DNA of 64,000 nt from Candidatus Gastranaerophilales bacterium (GTDB taxonomy: Bacteria; Cyanobacteriota; Vampirovibrionia; Gastranaerophilales; Gastranaerophilaceae): NCBI GenBank assembly GCA_944325545.1, contig CALVAM010000002.1:62001-126000 (forward strand). Reading direction: 5' to 3'. The position numbers and the translations under genes are program-made. This document shows, piece by piece, positions 26,478-36,154 of this stretch (positions are counted from its first letter, which is position 1; every line of letters begins with the position of its first letter). The notes below the pieces were generated by a model. That model had not been told where the DNA came from. It saw only the letters and a list, made by a program, of their open reading frames with translations, and made no database searches.

Positions 26478-27659
26478 ATGAAAAAAAGAGCGATAATAAT
26501 GGTAATAGATTCTATGGGAATAGGAGCTATGGACGATTATGCAGAATTTAATGACGTAAAAGAATGTAACACACTAAAAAATGTTTGTGAATTTAATAAC
26601 GGTCTTGATGTTCCTGTAATGGAAGCGATGGGTTTGGGAAATATTCAGGATTTTAAAGGTATAAAAAAGACAGCTACTCCGATTGGACAATATGGAACTT
26701 TAATTGAAAAATCAAAAGGAAAAGATACAACTACAGGACATTGGGAAATTTCAGGCATAGTATTAGATAAACCTTTTGCAACGTTTCCTAATGGTTTTCC
26801 AAAAGAATTAGTAGATAAATTTGTTGAAGAAACTAAGTGTGGCGGAATTCTTGCCAATTGTCCGGCAAGCGGAACTGCTATTATTGAAGAATTAAACGAA
26901 GAACATCACAAAACTAAGTATCCGATTGTATACACTTCTGCTGATAGCGTATTTCAAATAGCTTTAGATACTGATTTAATCCCACTAGATACTTTATATA
27001 AATGGTGCGAAATCGCAAGAAGAATTTTGGATGAAGGAAAATATAACGTATCAAGAGTAATTGCAAGACCTTATAAAGTTATTGATGGAAAACCTACAAG
27101 AATTTCTAAAGACAGAAGAGATTATTCTGTTGCTCCTTATGGAAAAACTATTTTAGATAAGGTAAAAGATTGCGGAGCAAAAGTTATTGGTATCGGAAAA
27201 ATCGAAGATATTTTCTCTAAAGCAGGTATAACTCATGCTATTCACACAGGTTCTAATAAAGAAGGTTTAGAATTAACTCTTAAAGCTGTTAAGGGCGAGT
27301 TAGATTTGGATAGTATTAAATATAAAGACACAAATATAACGGATGATAGTAGAGAAATTATTTTTACAAATCTTGTAGATACAGATATGTTATTCGGACA
27401 TAGAAACAATGCCGAAGGATATGGTAAAGCAATAGAAGAGATTGATGACTATTTGGATATGATTTTACCAAATATTACAGAAGATGATTTGTTAATAATA
27501 ACAGCAGATCACGGTTGTGATCCAACTGTAGCTGGAACTGATCATACAAGAGAAAAAGTACCTGTGTTATATTATTCAAAAAATATTGAACCAAAGGATT
27601 TGGGGGTAACACTTGGGTTTGATTCAATCTCAAAAAGAATAAACGATTGGTTATTTTAA
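26478..27659 (+). CDS. deoB: Phosphopentomutase
   Basis: Mn-dependent mutase that interconverts (deoxy)ribose 1- and 5-phosphates in nucleoside salvage. 393 aa, normal length. Alkaline-phosphatase-fold metal and phosphothreonine segments are seen: IMVIDSMGIGAMDD near residue 7, DTTTGHWE (nucleophile Thr near 90), ADHGCDPT and GTDHTREKVP near 345-360. It has a strong AGGAGG. deoC (which splits deoxyribose 5-phosphate) lies 1.5 kb downstream on the same strand but separated by ferredoxin and uppP. Confidence 0.96.
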   Translation: MKKRAIIMVIDSMGIGAMDDYAEFNDVKECNTLKNVCEFNNGLDVPVMEAMGLGNIQDFKGIKKTATPIGQYGTLIEKSKGKDTTTGHWEISGIVLDKPFATFPNGFPKELVDKFVEETKCGGILANCPASGTAIIEELNEEHHKTKYPIVYTSADSVFQIALDTDLIPLDTLYKWCEIARRILDEGKYNVSRVIARPYKVIDGKPTRISKDRRDYSVAPYGKTILDKVKDCGAKVIGIGKIEDIFSKAGITHAIHTGSNKEGLELTLKAVKGELDLDSIKYKDTNITDDSREIIFTNLVDTDMLFGHRNNAEGYGKAIEEIDDYLDMILPNITEDDLLIITADHGCDPTVAGTDHTREKVPVLYYSKNIEPKDLGVTLGFDSISKRINDWLF

Positions 27660-27676
27660 TTTTTTGGTTTTGATAG

Positions 27677-27682
27677 TATAAT
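27677..27682 (+). promoter_or_regulatory. -10 box upstream of the tandem array and ferredoxin
   Basis: TATAAT within a 7-bp inverted repeat (TTTTGAT/ATCAAAA, 27668-27687). Transcription from here would run through the whole 102-bp tandem array into the ferredoxin gene, giving a leader of about 300 nt. Confidence 0.45.
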
Positions 27683-27702
27683 CAAAATGAAAAATCTATT
27701 GA

Positions 27703-27967
27703 GTTGACCGGTAGAAAGAAAACAAACTCGGGAATGACATCAATGTCAGCTGACCATATAGTTCAAGGTCAAGTAAAAGCCAACTGGTAGAAGATACTGG
27801 AGAGGTTGACCGGTAGAAAGAAAACAAACTCGGAAATGACATCAATGTCAACCGACCATATAGTTCAAGGTCAAGTAAAAACCAACTGGTAGAAGATACT
27901 GGAGAGGTTGACCGGTAGAAAGAAAACAAACTCGGGAATGACATCAATGTCAACCGATTATATAGTT
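27703..27967. repeat. 102-bp direct tandem array, 2.6 copies
   Basis: Copies start at 27703, 27805 and 27907 (each GTTGACCGG). The first two differ at about four positions and the third is truncated near 27967. Each unit contains TGACAT-CA-ATGTCA, GACC/GGTC arms around 11 nt, and ACCA/TGGT, so the RNA of each unit could fold. The plus strand has stops in every frame within a unit. The minus strand is open only because 102 is a multiple of three. The array fills the 330-bp gap between deoB and the ferredoxin. Confidence 0.92.
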
Positions 27968-27989
27968 AAAAGAAAAAAAGGAGAAAAAA

Positions 27990-28166
27990 ATGAACGTAAC
28001 AATTAATGATTCTTGTGTAGGATGCGGTGCTTGCGAATCAATTTGCGAAGCAGTTTTTCATGTAGAAGATAAAGCAGAAGTTAATGCAGCTAATGTTGTC
28101 GGTAATGAAGAATGTGTAAAAGAAGCTGCTAATGCTTGTCCTGTATCCGCTATTGAAGTAGCTTAA
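27990..28166 (+). CDS. Small [4Fe-4S] ferredoxin (58 aa)
   Basis: A 58-aa electron carrier, MNVTINDSCVGCGACES at the N-terminus. Cys9, Cys12 and Cys15 form CxxCxxC, and C49-P50 (NACPVSAIEV) supplies the fourth ligand of one 4Fe-4S cluster. Cys19 and Cys41 sit at positions that form a disulfide or are relics of a second cluster in single-cluster ferredoxins. AAGGAGA lies 7 nt upstream. It suggests low-potential anaerobic metabolism. It is flanked by the tandem array and a strong terminator, so it is a one-gene transcript. Confidence 0.92.
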   Translation: MNVTINDSCVGCGACESICEAVFHVEDKAEVNAANVVGNEECVKEAANACPVSAIEVA

Positions 28167-28188
28167 TTATATACGGATAGATTATATT

Positions 28189-28237
28189 AAAAAAGAAGAG
28201 GTATGTTTATTAATAAGCGTATCTCTTCTTTTTTTAA
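28189..28237 (+). terminator. Ferredoxin terminator
   Basis: The A-rich left arm ending GAAGAGGTATG pairs with CGTATCTCTTC (two G-U pairs), with a loop of about 11 nt followed by a T-run. Confidence 0.85.
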
Positions 28238-28262
28238 TAATATTTTATAGTAGCCAGCTCCG

Positions 28263-28271
28263 TGTTATAAT
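28263..28271 (+). promoter_or_regulatory. Extended -10 of uppP
   Basis: TGTTATAAT. The surrounding 16 bp, CTCCGTGTTATAATAA, are identical to the hom promoter at 42136-42151. Confidence 0.6.
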
Positions 28272-28304
28272 AATTCAAGAAAGAATTTATGAATGAGGGA
28301 GAAT

Positions 28305-29147
28305 ATGGATTTAATACAATCAGTTTTAATGGGAATAGTTCAAGGGCTTAGCGAATTTTTGCCGATTTCAAGTTCTGCACATTTAGTATTTACTTCAAAT
28401 TTCTATAAAGTATTTAAAGGTATTGAAATAGTTCAAGAATCTAATCAAGAAGTCTTTTTGGATATAATGTTACATTTAGGAACTTTAATTGCTGTTTTGA
28501 TATTCTTTAGAAAAGAAATTATGCAGATTCTAAATGCATTATATTTTGGGTTAAAAAACAAAGACTATTCATCATTAGATTTCAAATATGGAGTATATAT
28601 TTTTCTAGGTACAATAATTACCGTATTAATCGCTTTTCCTCTAAATGAAGTTGCTGAATTTTTGGTATTTAAACCTGCAATTGTTGGAATATTACTTGTA
28701 TTTACAGGGATTTTACTCCTTTCAAGCGAAGCTTTGGCTAAAAAAATTGTAAATAAGAAAGAAGTATCATTAAAAAGCTCAATTTTAATTGCAATAGCCC
28801 AAGGATTAGCAGCACTTCCTGGGTTTTCTCGTTCTGGTTTAACTATTGCAACAGGGCTTTTAAACGGACTTGATAGAACTACTGCTGCGAGATACTCATT
28901 CCTACTTAGTATTCCAATAATTCTTGGGGCTTCAATGGTTTATCCGCTTATAAAACTCGATTTTCACGAAGTTATTTCATATAATTGGACTGCAATAATA
29001 GTTGGAACAATCGTTTCCGGAATTGTAGGTTATATTTGTATTAAATATTTCTTAAAATTTGTATCTAAATTTTCACTTGGAATATTCGGTTATTATTGTT
29101 TAATTGTAGGTATTTTTACTGCAGTGTTTTTTGAAATATTCAGATAA
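28305..29147 (+). CDS. uppP: Undecaprenyl-diphosphatase
   Basis: Integral-membrane phosphatase (BacA type) that recycles undecaprenyl pyrophosphate for peptidoglycan and glycan export. 280 aa from ATG 28305 with AGGGAG 5-6 nt upstream; this start is better than the in-frame ATG at 28293, which lies inside that ribosome site. The signature loops are GLSEFLPISSSAHLV near the N-terminus and PGFSRSGLTIATG near 180. About eight membrane helices. deoC follows 14 bp later with AGAGG. Confidence 0.96.
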   Translation: MDLIQSVLMGIVQGLSEFLPISSSAHLVFTSNFYKVFKGIEIVQESNQEVFLDIMLHLGTLIAVLIFFRKEIMQILNALYFGLKNKDYSSLDFKYGVYIFLGTIITVLIAFPLNEVAEFLVFKPAIVGILLVFTGILLLSSEALAKKIVNKKEVSLKSSILIAIAQGLAALPGFSRSGLTIATGLLNGLDRTTAARYSFLLSIPIILGASMVYPLIKLDFHEVISYNWTAIIVGTIVSGIVGYICIKYFLKFVSKFSLGIFGYYCLIVGIFTAVFFEIFR

Positions 29148-29161
29148 GAAAAGAGGTTATT

Positions 29162-29812
29162 ATGGAATTAAATAAATATATAGAACACACTTTATTAAAA
29201 CAAGATGCTAAAAAAGACGAGATTATAAAATTGGTTGAAGAAGCCCGTAAATACAACTTTCTAGGTGTATGTGTCAATCCTTCTTATGTATCTCTTGCAA
29301 AACAGTATCTAAAAGATACTAATGTAAAAGTGGTTACAGTAGTTGGTTTTCCTTTAGGACAGACTACTTGTGAAAATAAAGTACTGGAAACAATTGATGC
29401 AATAAAAAATGGTGCTGATGAAATTGATATGGTACTAAATTCAGGCAAGTTAAAAGATAACGAATTTGATTATATCGTGGATGAGATTTCAAAAGTCAAA
29501 GCTGCTTGTCAGGGTAAGAATTTAAAAGTTATTTTAGAGACCGATTTATTAAACAAAGAAGAAATCAAAAAAGCATGTGAGCTTTGTATAAAAGGCGGAG
29601 CCGATTTTGTTAAGACTTCAACAGGATTTGTTAAAAACGGAGTCGGTGCAAAAGCAGAAGATGTAAGGCTTATGTATGAAACTGTTAAAGATTCAGGACT
29701 TCAAGTAAAAGCATCAGGCGGAATTCGTGATAAGAAAGCAGCTTTAGATATGATTGAAGCAGGGGCAACAAGGTTGGGAACAAGTTCCGGAGTGAAGATA
29801 GTATCGGAATAA
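29162..29812 (+). CDS. deoC: Deoxyribose-phosphate aldolase
   Basis: Class I aldolase splitting 2-deoxyribose 5-phosphate to glyceraldehyde 3-phosphate and acetaldehyde, the step after DeoB. 216 aa. The Schiff-base Lys is K151 in GADFVKTSTGF; other signatures are VVGFPLGQTT and EIDMVLNSG (90-95) and KASGGIRD. It lies between uppP and priA with short spacers, so it is probably cotranscribed with them. Confidence 0.96.
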   Translation: MELNKYIEHTLLKQDAKKDEIIKLVEEARKYNFLGVCVNPSYVSLAKQYLKDTNVKVVTVVGFPLGQTTCENKVLETIDAIKNGADEIDMVLNSGKLKDNEFDYIVDEISKVKAACQGKNLKVILETDLLNKEEIKKACELCIKGGADFVKTSTGFVKNGVGAKAEDVRLMYETVKDSGLQVKASGGIRDKKAALDMIEAGATRLGTSSGVKIVSE

Positions 29813-29816
29813 TATA

Positions 29817-32021
29817 ATGAAATATGCGTTAGTATTAGTCAATATTAAAGGGTTAGGAGTTAGGACTTTTAGTTATTTAATTCCTGAAGAGATGAAGGAA
29901 ATTATCCAAATTGGACAAGCTGTATTAGTTCCGTTTGGACGTCAAGGACTTATTAACGCTTTTGTTGTCGGGTTTTCTGATTATCTTCCGGGGGATTTTA
30001 AAGTAAAAAAAATCAACAAAATAATTGATGAAACCCCTCTATTTTCGATAAAATATTTAAAACTTCTTGAATGGGTTGCGAATTATTATTGTACGGATTT
30101 TGTAACTGTTTTAAATGCAGCTCTTCCGATGAAATTAATCGAAAAAAATGCTAAAGTCGAACAATCTGTATCATTTATTAATGATGAAAATGAAAAACTT
30201 ACTAAAAGACAAAAAGAGATTCTGCAATTATTAAAAGAAAAAGGAAAGTCATCATTAATAGATTTTGAAGAAGAGGCTAAAACTACTCGCTCAACAATGA
30301 AAAAATTAGAGAATTTAGGCTGTATTAAAATTGATACGGAATATGTCTATAGAAATCCTTTATCAATATTCAAAGATGTTAAAACAGAGCCTTTATTTGA
30401 ACTTTCTGGAGAACAAATTACAGTTTATGAAGGTATTAAATCAAAGTTAAAATCACAAAACCCGATTTTACTTCACGGAGTAACTGCATCAGGAAAAACG
30501 GAAGTTTATTTTAGACTTATAAAAGATGTTATTGATTCAGGAAAGAATGTCTTGTTTTTAGCTCCGGAAATTGCATTGGCATCACAGCTTACAAAGCGTT
30601 TAGCAAGAAAATTCGGGATAAAAGATGTTGCAATTTGGCATAGCAGTATTTCTGATGGCGAAAAATACGATGTTTGGCAAAGACTTTATCGAGATGAAAT
30701 AAAAATTTTGGCAGGAGCACGTTCAGCTGTTTTTGCACCGCTTCAAAATATCGGACTTATTATTATTGATGAAGAGCATGAAGGAGCATACAAACAAACA
30801 AGTCCTGCACCAAGATATGATGCAAGGGTTGTTGCAAGACGTTTAGCACAATTCCATCAGGCACCTTTGCTTTTAGGCTCTGCTACTCCTGATGTTTCAA
30901 CTTATTATTATGCTACAAATAACAATAATCTGTTTGAAATGAAACATCGATTCAATAACTCTCCGCTTGCGAAACCTCAAGTTATTAATATGCAAGAATA
31001 TGGTCGTGCGTCTTATCGTGGTATAATTTCTAAGCCTTTGCAGATAGAAATTACTGAAACACTTGAAAGAGGGCAACAAGTAATTTTGTTGATGAACAGA
31101 CGTGGTTATTCAACTTACACACAATGTAAAGCTTGCGGAACTGTTGTAGAATGTTCTGATTGTTCAATACCAATGATTTGGCATGCCAGCACAAAGACTT
31201 TAAAATGCCATTACTGCAATAAAGAAATGCATTTTCCTGATTTTTGTCCACAATGCGGTAGTGATGCTCTTTCAACTTCCGGAGTTGGAACACAAAAAAT
31301 TGAAGTTTTAATCAAAGAATTATATCCTGATGCTAGAGTAGAAAGAATTGACAGCGATATTTTAACAAGAAAAAATGCTCATATTGAACTTTTAAATCGG
31401 TTTCAAAAAGGTGAAATAGATATTTTAGTTGGGACTCAGATGATTGCTAAGGGTTTGGATAATCCGAACGTAACTTTAGTAGGAGTTTTGAGTGCTGACA
31501 CAGGATTTAACATTCCTGATTATCGGGCTTCTGAAAGAGGGTTTCAATTATTAACTCAAGTTGCCGGAAGAGCAGGAAGAGGTGAATTTAAAGGAAAAGT
31601 ACTTTTCCAAACATATAACCCTGATTTTTATGCCTTCCAAACTGCAAAATCTCAAGATTATGAAAAATTTTTTGAAACAGAAATTAAATCACGTCAAGAA
31701 TTTGATTATCCGCCATTTAGTCAAATAATAAGATTAATCTTATCTTCCGAAAACCAGTTCAGAGCAGAAAAATCTGCTATGGAAATAGCTTTAAGACTTA
31801 ATACTATGACAGAGAAATTTGGGTTTGGAGAATATTTAGAAACCTTAGGACCAACTCCTTGCATCATAGAAAAAATTCATAAATTATACCGTTTTCAAAT
31901 ACTTATAAAAAATAAACTATCGCAAAAAGGACATGATTTTGTTTCAAAATTCTTGAATAAGATAACACTTCCAAAAGATATTAAACTTGCAATTGATGTG
32001 GATCCATTGGATATACTATAA
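29817..32021 (+). CDS. priA: Primosomal protein N' (PriA helicase)
   Basis: 3'-5' helicase that restarts stalled replication forks. 734 aa. It has an N-terminal DNA-binding domain, Walker A GVTASGKTEVY near 222, the DEEHE box near 320, paired zinc sites (CKACG, CSDC, CHYC, CPQCG, about 435-480) and helicase motifs GTQMIAKGLD and QVAGRAGRG. It follows deoC by 4 bp without a clear Shine-Dalgarno and ends at a terminator shared with the convergent sigma gene. Confidence 0.96.
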   Translation: MKYALVLVNIKGLGVRTFSYLIPEEMKEIIQIGQAVLVPFGRQGLINAFVVGFSDYLPGDFKVKKINKIIDETPLFSIKYLKLLEWVANYYCTDFVTVLNAALPMKLIEKNAKVEQSVSFINDENEKLTKRQKEILQLLKEKGKSSLIDFEEEAKTTRSTMKKLENLGCIKIDTEYVYRNPLSIFKDVKTEPLFELSGEQITVYEGIKSKLKSQNPILLHGVTASGKTEVYFRLIKDVIDSGKNVLFLAPEIALASQLTKRLARKFGIKDVAIWHSSISDGEKYDVWQRLYRDEIKILAGARSAVFAPLQNIGLIIIDEEHEGAYKQTSPAPRYDARVVARRLAQFHQAPLLLGSATPDVSTYYYATNNNNLFEMKHRFNNSPLAKPQVINMQEYGRASYRGIISKPLQIEITETLERGQQVILLMNRRGYSTYTQCKACGTVVECSDCSIPMIWHASTKTLKCHYCNKEMHFPDFCPQCGSDALSTSGVGTQKIEVLIKELYPDARVERIDSDILTRKNAHIELLNRFQKGEIDILVGTQMIAKGLDNPNVTLVGVLSADTGFNIPDYRASERGFQLLTQVAGRAGRGEFKGKVLFQTYNPDFYAFQTAKSQDYEKFFETEIKSRQEFDYPPFSQIIRLILSSENQFRAEKSAMEIALRLNTMTEKFGFGEYLETLGPTPCIIEKIHKLYRFQILIKNKLSQKGHDFVSKFLNKITLPKDIKLAIDVDPLDIL

Positions 32022-32050
32022 ATGCCCCTTTAAAAAGAGGCATTTATTTT
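32020..32050. terminator. Bidirectional terminator between priA and the sigma factor
   Basis: A 12-bp stem (AAATGCCCCTTT with AAAGAGGCATTT) and a 2-nt loop. The one imperfect pair is C-A in the plus RNA but G-U in the minus RNA, so it is slightly better for the sigma gene. Confidence 0.8.
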
Positions 32051-32053
32051 AAA

Positions 32054-32980
32054 CTATTCTTCATCTAAATAAGTTTTTAAATTCTCAATACGCTCAACTT
32101 TCCTCAATTTTTGCAATGCGATGTTTTCTATCTGTCTAATTCTTTCTTTGGAAAATCCTAAAGCATTTCCGATTTGTTCCAAAGTCTTTGGCTCATTATC
32201 CTCAATGCCAAATCTTCGTTTTAAGATCTCTTCTTCTCTTTTATCCAAATTTTTCAATAATCTAACCACATCATGTTCTCTTAACTTTTTTTGAACATTA
32301 TTTTCAGGCGAAGAATATGTTGTGTCTTCAACATAATCTTGAATACATAAATCATCAGTTACATAAGTATCTAAGCTTACAGGTTCTTTTTTTAAAGCAC
32401 TTTTAACCTCATTAATCTTTTTAAAATCAAGTCCTGAAATTTTAGAAATAGTTTCATCATCAACTTCCATATCCGTATCAAAAGTTGCGATAGAACAAGC
32501 TTTTTTGTATTTTCTTATTTTTTCCAACATATGAACAGGAATTCTAATAGTTCTGGAATGATTAGAAATCGCTCTGATTATTGTTTGTTTAATCCACCAA
32601 GTTGCATAAGTTGAGAATTTAAAATTCTTTTTGTAATCAAACTTCTCTGCAGCTTTAATCAACCCCAAAGAACCTTCTTGAACTAAATCCATAAATAAAA
32701 CGCCTTGCCCAATGTATTTTTTTGCAATACTAACAACAAGCCTAAGATTAGCTTGAATTAACGCCTTTTTTGCTTCTTCTTTTTCTTTCTTACTGCCTTC
32801 TTGAATTTTCCTTCCAAGTTCCATTTCTTCCGTTTTAGTAAGCATTTTTTTCTTACCGATTTCTCTCAAATACATTTGTAAAATATCATCGTTATTGACA
32901 ATTGTGCTAAAAGTTTTAGGTAAATTAGCATCCATTTCTGAATTGTCAATATACTCTAAATTATTAAAAGCTCTACTCAT
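32054..32980 (-). CDS. RNA polymerase sigma-70 family factor (RpoD-like)
   Basis: 308-aa sigma factor with regions 1.2 ([11 protein letters not shown]), 2 ([54 protein letters not shown]), 3 and 4 ([13 protein letters not shown]-like; [20 protein letters not shown]). The short N-terminus lacks region 1.1, so it is either the principal sigma of a small-sigma lineage or a group 2 paralogue. Region 2.4 looks able to read ordinary TATAAT boxes. The start has GAGGAG. It is 70 bp downstream of macB and convergent with priA. Confidence 0.9.
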   Translation of the reverse strand: MSRAFNNLEYIDNSEMDANLPKTFSTIVNNDDILQMYLREIGKKKMLTKTEEMELGRKIQEGSKKEKEEAKKALIQANLRLVVSIAKKYIGQGVLFMDLVQEGSLGLIKAAEKFDYKKNFKFSTYATWWIKQTIIRAISNHSRTIRIPVHMLEKIRKYKKACSIATFDTDMEVDDETISKISGLDFKKINEVKSALKKEPVSLDTYVTDDLCIQDYVEDTTYSSPENNVQKKLREHDVVRLLKNLDKREEEILKRRFGIEDNEPKTLEQIGNALGFSKERIRQIENIALQKLRKVERIENLKTYLDEE

Positions 32981-33050
32981 CTTTTTAATCTCCTCTAGCC
33001 TTCCATGGTATTAGACGAAAGATTAAAAAAAAAGTTCCATAAAATTTTAA

Positions 33051-34277
33051 TTATTCATATCTTAAAGCATCAATAGGGTTTAAAAGAGAAGCTTTATAAG
33101 CAGGATAATATCCAAACCCAATTCCAACAAGTCCTGAAAAACCAAACGAAAGCAAAATCGGAGGAAGAGTTATTTCAATTGCAGTGTGAAACACTCCGCC
33201 AATAATCAAAGAGATTAATATTCCTATGACAACACCGATTAATCCTCCAAGCATAGAAAGAACAAGAGCTTCAATCAAGAATTGAGAGCGGATGTCTTTA
33301 GCTCTGGCTCCTATTGCCATTCTAATCCCAATTTCTTTTGTTCTTTCAGTAACGGATACAAGCATAATATTCATAATCCCAATTCCGCCGACAACAAGAG
33401 AAACAGATGCAATTGAAGCAAGCAAGATTGCAAAAGTTTTAACAGTCGATTTCATTTTTTCTTGGAATTCGGCACTATTTCTTATATCAAAATCATTTTC
33501 CTGTAATTTTCCCAGTGCGTGTCTTCGTCTCAAAACTTCTTCAATATCTTGTTCAGCAATCGTAGAATCTTCTAGAGATTTAGCTTTAACTATAATCTGC
33601 TTAACAGATCCCGGGAAATCTGTACCAAAAACTTTTCTTTGAGCCGTAGATAATGGAATTAAAATCAAATCATCTTGATCCATTGGTCCCATTTGTCCCT
33701 TAGATTTTAAAGTTCCAATAACTTTGAAAGGAACATTTCCAATCCTTAGAGTTTTTCCAATAGGATTTATATCTCCAAATAATTCTGTTTCAATAGTAGA
33801 GCCGATTAATGCTACTTTTGCAGCATTATTATCATCATCTTTTGTAAAACTTCTGCCTAAATTTATTTCATAGTTTTTAATATACAAATAAGAAGAATTC
33901 ACTCCATAAACAGAAGTCTGCCAGTTTTGGTTCCCGTACATCACTTGACTTGTAGAATTCAAAATTGATGCAACAGCTTCAACTCCTCTTGCCTGTTTTT
34001 TTATAGCTTCAGCATCTTTAACACTCAAAGTTGGTTTTGTTCCGCTTCCCATAGAAACTCCGCCTGTTTTAGCCGTTGCAGATCTGATTGTTAATAAATT
34101 AGACCCCATAGATTCCATATTCGCTTGAACTTGTTTATTAGCTCCTGCTCCTATTGCAAGCATAATAATTACAGCTGAAACCCCGATTATTATACCTAAA
34201 GAAGTCAGAGCTGAACGCATTTTATTTACTCTTAAAGAATTCAGAGCAATATTAAGAGTTGATTTAAAATCTATCAT
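33051..34277 (-). CDS. macB: MacB-type ABC transporter permease
   Basis: 408-aa permease of a MacAB-type tripartite exporter. There is one N-terminal membrane helix (about 22-42), a periplasmic MacB_PCD domain (about 45-240) and the FtsX-like C-terminal block with three helices (280-400; GIMNIMLVSVTERTKEIGIRMAIGA). In E. coli MacB the ATPase is fused; here it is a separate gene 3 bp upstream. It probably exports a peptide, lipid or drug. The last gene of the tolC-macA-ATPase-permease set. Confidence 0.88.
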   Translation of the reverse strand: MIDFKSTLNIALNSLRVNKMRSALTSLGIIIGVSAVIIMLAIGAGANKQVQANMESMGSNLLTIRSATAKTGGVSMGSGTKPTLSVKDAEAIKKQARGVEAVASILNSTSQVMYGNQNWQTSVYGVNSSYLYIKNYEINLGRSFTKDDDNNAAKVALIGSTIETELFGDINPIGKTLRIGNVPFKVIGTLKSKGQMGPMDQDDLILIPLSTAQRKVFGTDFPGSVKQIIVKAKSLEDSTIAEQDIEEVLRRRHALGKLQENDFDIRNSAEFQEKMKSTVKTFAILLASIASVSLVVGGIGIMNIMLVSVTERTKEIGIRMAIGARAKDIRSQFLIEALVLSMLGGLIGVVIGILISLIIGGVFHTAIEITLPPILLSFGFSGLVGIGFGYYPAYKASLLNPIDALRYE

Positions 34278-34280
34278 ATT

Positions 34281-34997
34281 CTAAGTTTCCTTTGTTCGAT
34301 GTTTCATCCATTCTTCTTTAGACAAATCGGATACAATTTTACCGTCTTTGAATTTTATAATCCGTTTAGTATATTCTGCAATATCGGGTTCGTGTGTTAC
34401 AAGTACTACAGTTTTTCCCATCTTATTATTTAAATTTACAAAAAATTCCATCACATCAATACTGGTTTTAGTATCCAAATTTCCGGTAGGTTCATCTGCT
34501 AAGATAAGCGGTGCATCATTAACTATGGCTCGAGCTATGGCTACTCTTTGCTGTTGACCTCCTGACATTTGAGATGGCATGTTGTTTTCTTTTTTTTCTA
34601 AACCTACTATCTTTAAAGCTTCTCTTGCTCGTTTGTATCTTTCAGCTTCGGGAATCCCTTTATAAATCATGGGAAGACACACATTATCAATTGCAGAAGT
34701 CCTCGAAATCAAATTAAATCCCTGAAATACAAAGCCGATTTTATTATTTCTAATATCAGATAATTCGTCACTTGAAAGAGAAAAAACATCTACTCCATCC
34801 AAATAATATTCGCCTGAAGTTGGTCTATCTAGCGTTCCCAACATATTCATACAAGTTGATTTTCCTGAACCCGAAGTTCCCATAATCGCTACAAATTCAC
34901 CCTCGTCAATAGAAAATGAAACATCGTTTAGTGCGTAAAATGTTTCATCTCCCATTTGATATGTTCTTATAGCGTTTCTAACTTCAATTAGTGCCAT
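34281..34997 (-). CDS. MacB-type ABC transporter ATPase
   Basis: 238-aa ATPase of the MacB/LolD type. Walker A GTSGSGKST is near 40, Q-loop FVFQGFNLI, signature MSGGQQQRVAIARA, Walker B LILADEPTGNLD and the switch His in VTHEP. It powers the adjacent permease. It starts 5 bp after macA and ends 3 bp before the permease. Confidence 0.93.
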   Translation of the reverse strand: MALIEVRNAIRTYQMGDETFYALNDVSFSIDEGEFVAIMGTSGSGKSTCMNMLGTLDRPTSGEYYLDGVDVFSLSSDELSDIRNNKIGFVFQGFNLISRTSAIDNVCLPMIYKGIPEAERYKRAREALKIVGLEKKENNMPSQMSGGQQQRVAIARAIVNDAPLILADEPTGNLDTKTSIDVMEFFVNLNNKMGKTVVLVTHEPDIAEYTKRIIKFKDGKIVSDLSKEEWMKHRTKET

Positions 34998-35002
34998 TTT
35001 TA

Positions 35003-36154
35003 TTAAAATCTCATCTTTGCCATATTATTACTATTAGGCTTTTTGGAATTCTTACCTGAAACTCCAATAATAACTTTATCATTTTCTTTTAATTCATCAG
35101 AAATTATTTGAGTTTTATTATCATCAAATAAGCCTAATTTTACATTATATCTTTGAGGGCCTGATTTTGTAAGTACCCAAACTCCTTGGGTTTCATATTT
35201 TTTAGTATTATCAGGCGGAGTAAATTTGAAAGCTTTATTGTCAACACATAAAACGTCTTTAGCTTCTCCAACAATAATTGAAACATTTGCACTCATCCCA
35301 GGAATAACAAATCTTTCTGAATTATCAACTGAAATTATTACAGTATAAGTTACAACGTTATTTGTAGTAGTAGAAGCTAAACGCACCTGAGTTACATCAC
35401 CTTCAAAGATTTTATCTTGGTATCCGTCAAGTGTATAATGGGCTTTTTGTCCTACTTTTACTTTACCGATATCAGCTTCTGAAACACTTGTTTCTATTTG
35501 CATTTTTGTTAAGTCTTTTGCAACTTCAAATAATGTTGGAGTATTAAAGCTTGCTGCAACAGTTTGTCCTACATCTACCGCTCTTGAAATTACTGTACCG
35601 TCTACAGGAGATGTAATTTTAGAATATCTTAAATTCGTCAAATTATTTTCTAAAGCCGCAGAAGATGCACTGACTTCTGCTTTTGCAGCATTTACTTCTG
35701 CTAAAGCTTGCAAATAATTTGATTGAGCTAATTCAACATCATCTTTTGATACATAATGTTTTTCATATAAGTGTTTATACCTTGAATAATTATTCTTTTT
35801 ATAAGCCAACGTAGCATTTGCCTTAGATAAAGTTGCTTGAGCGTTATTAAGCTTTGCGGTAGATTGATCTACATTTGCTTGGAACAAGCTAGGATCAAGT
35901 TCTGCAAGTAAATCCCCCTGTTTAACAACTGAGTTATAATCAACATAAATTTTAGCAACAGTACCTGAAACTTGTGTACCAACAGCAATTGTATTTATTG
36001 GTTTTATGGTTCCTGATGCTTCTACATATTGAGTAATCGTACCTTTTTTTATCTCTTTTGTTATATATTTTACGGAACTTTTATTGAAAACTAATATTAT
36101 AATTATTATTAAAACTACTAATATTCCTGCTCCGCTTAGTAACTTTTTTTTCAT
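35003..36154 (-). CDS. macA: Periplasmic adaptor (MacA/HlyD family)
   Basis: 383-aa membrane-fusion protein bridging the permease and TolC. An N-terminal membrane anchor (about 5-24) is followed by a barrel-sandwich/lipoyl half (VEASGTIKPINTIAVGTQVSG), a coiled-coil hairpin (about 90-170), the second lipoyl half (ITSPVDGTVISRAVDVGQTV) and beta-barrel/membrane-proximal domains. It overlaps tolC by 4 bp (ATGA), showing translational coupling. Confidence 0.92.
   Translation of the reverse strand: MKKKLLSGAGILVVLIIIIILVFNKSSVKYITKEIKKGTITQYVEASGTIKPINTIAVGTQVSGTVAKIYVDYNSVVKQGDLLAELDPSLFQANVDQSTAKLNNAQATLSKANATLAYKKNNYSRYKHLYEKHYVSKDDVELAQSNYLQALAEVNAAKAEVSASSAALENNLTNLRYSKITSPVDGTVISRAVDVGQTVAASFNTPTLFEVAKDLTKMQIETSVSEADIGKVKVGQKAHYTLDGYQDKIFEGDVTQVRLASTTTNNVVTYTVIISVDNSERFVIPGMSANVSIIVGEAKDVLCVDNKAFKFTPPDNTKKYETQGVWVLTKSGPQRYNVKLGLFDDNKTQIISDELKENDKVIIGVSGKNSKKPNSNNMAKMRF

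Noticed and set aside
27696-27953. An 85-aa minus-strand ORF with 34-aa repeats
   Set aside because: It is the reverse translation of the 102-bp tandem array. It has a TTG start with no ribosome site and stays open only because 102 is a multiple of three.
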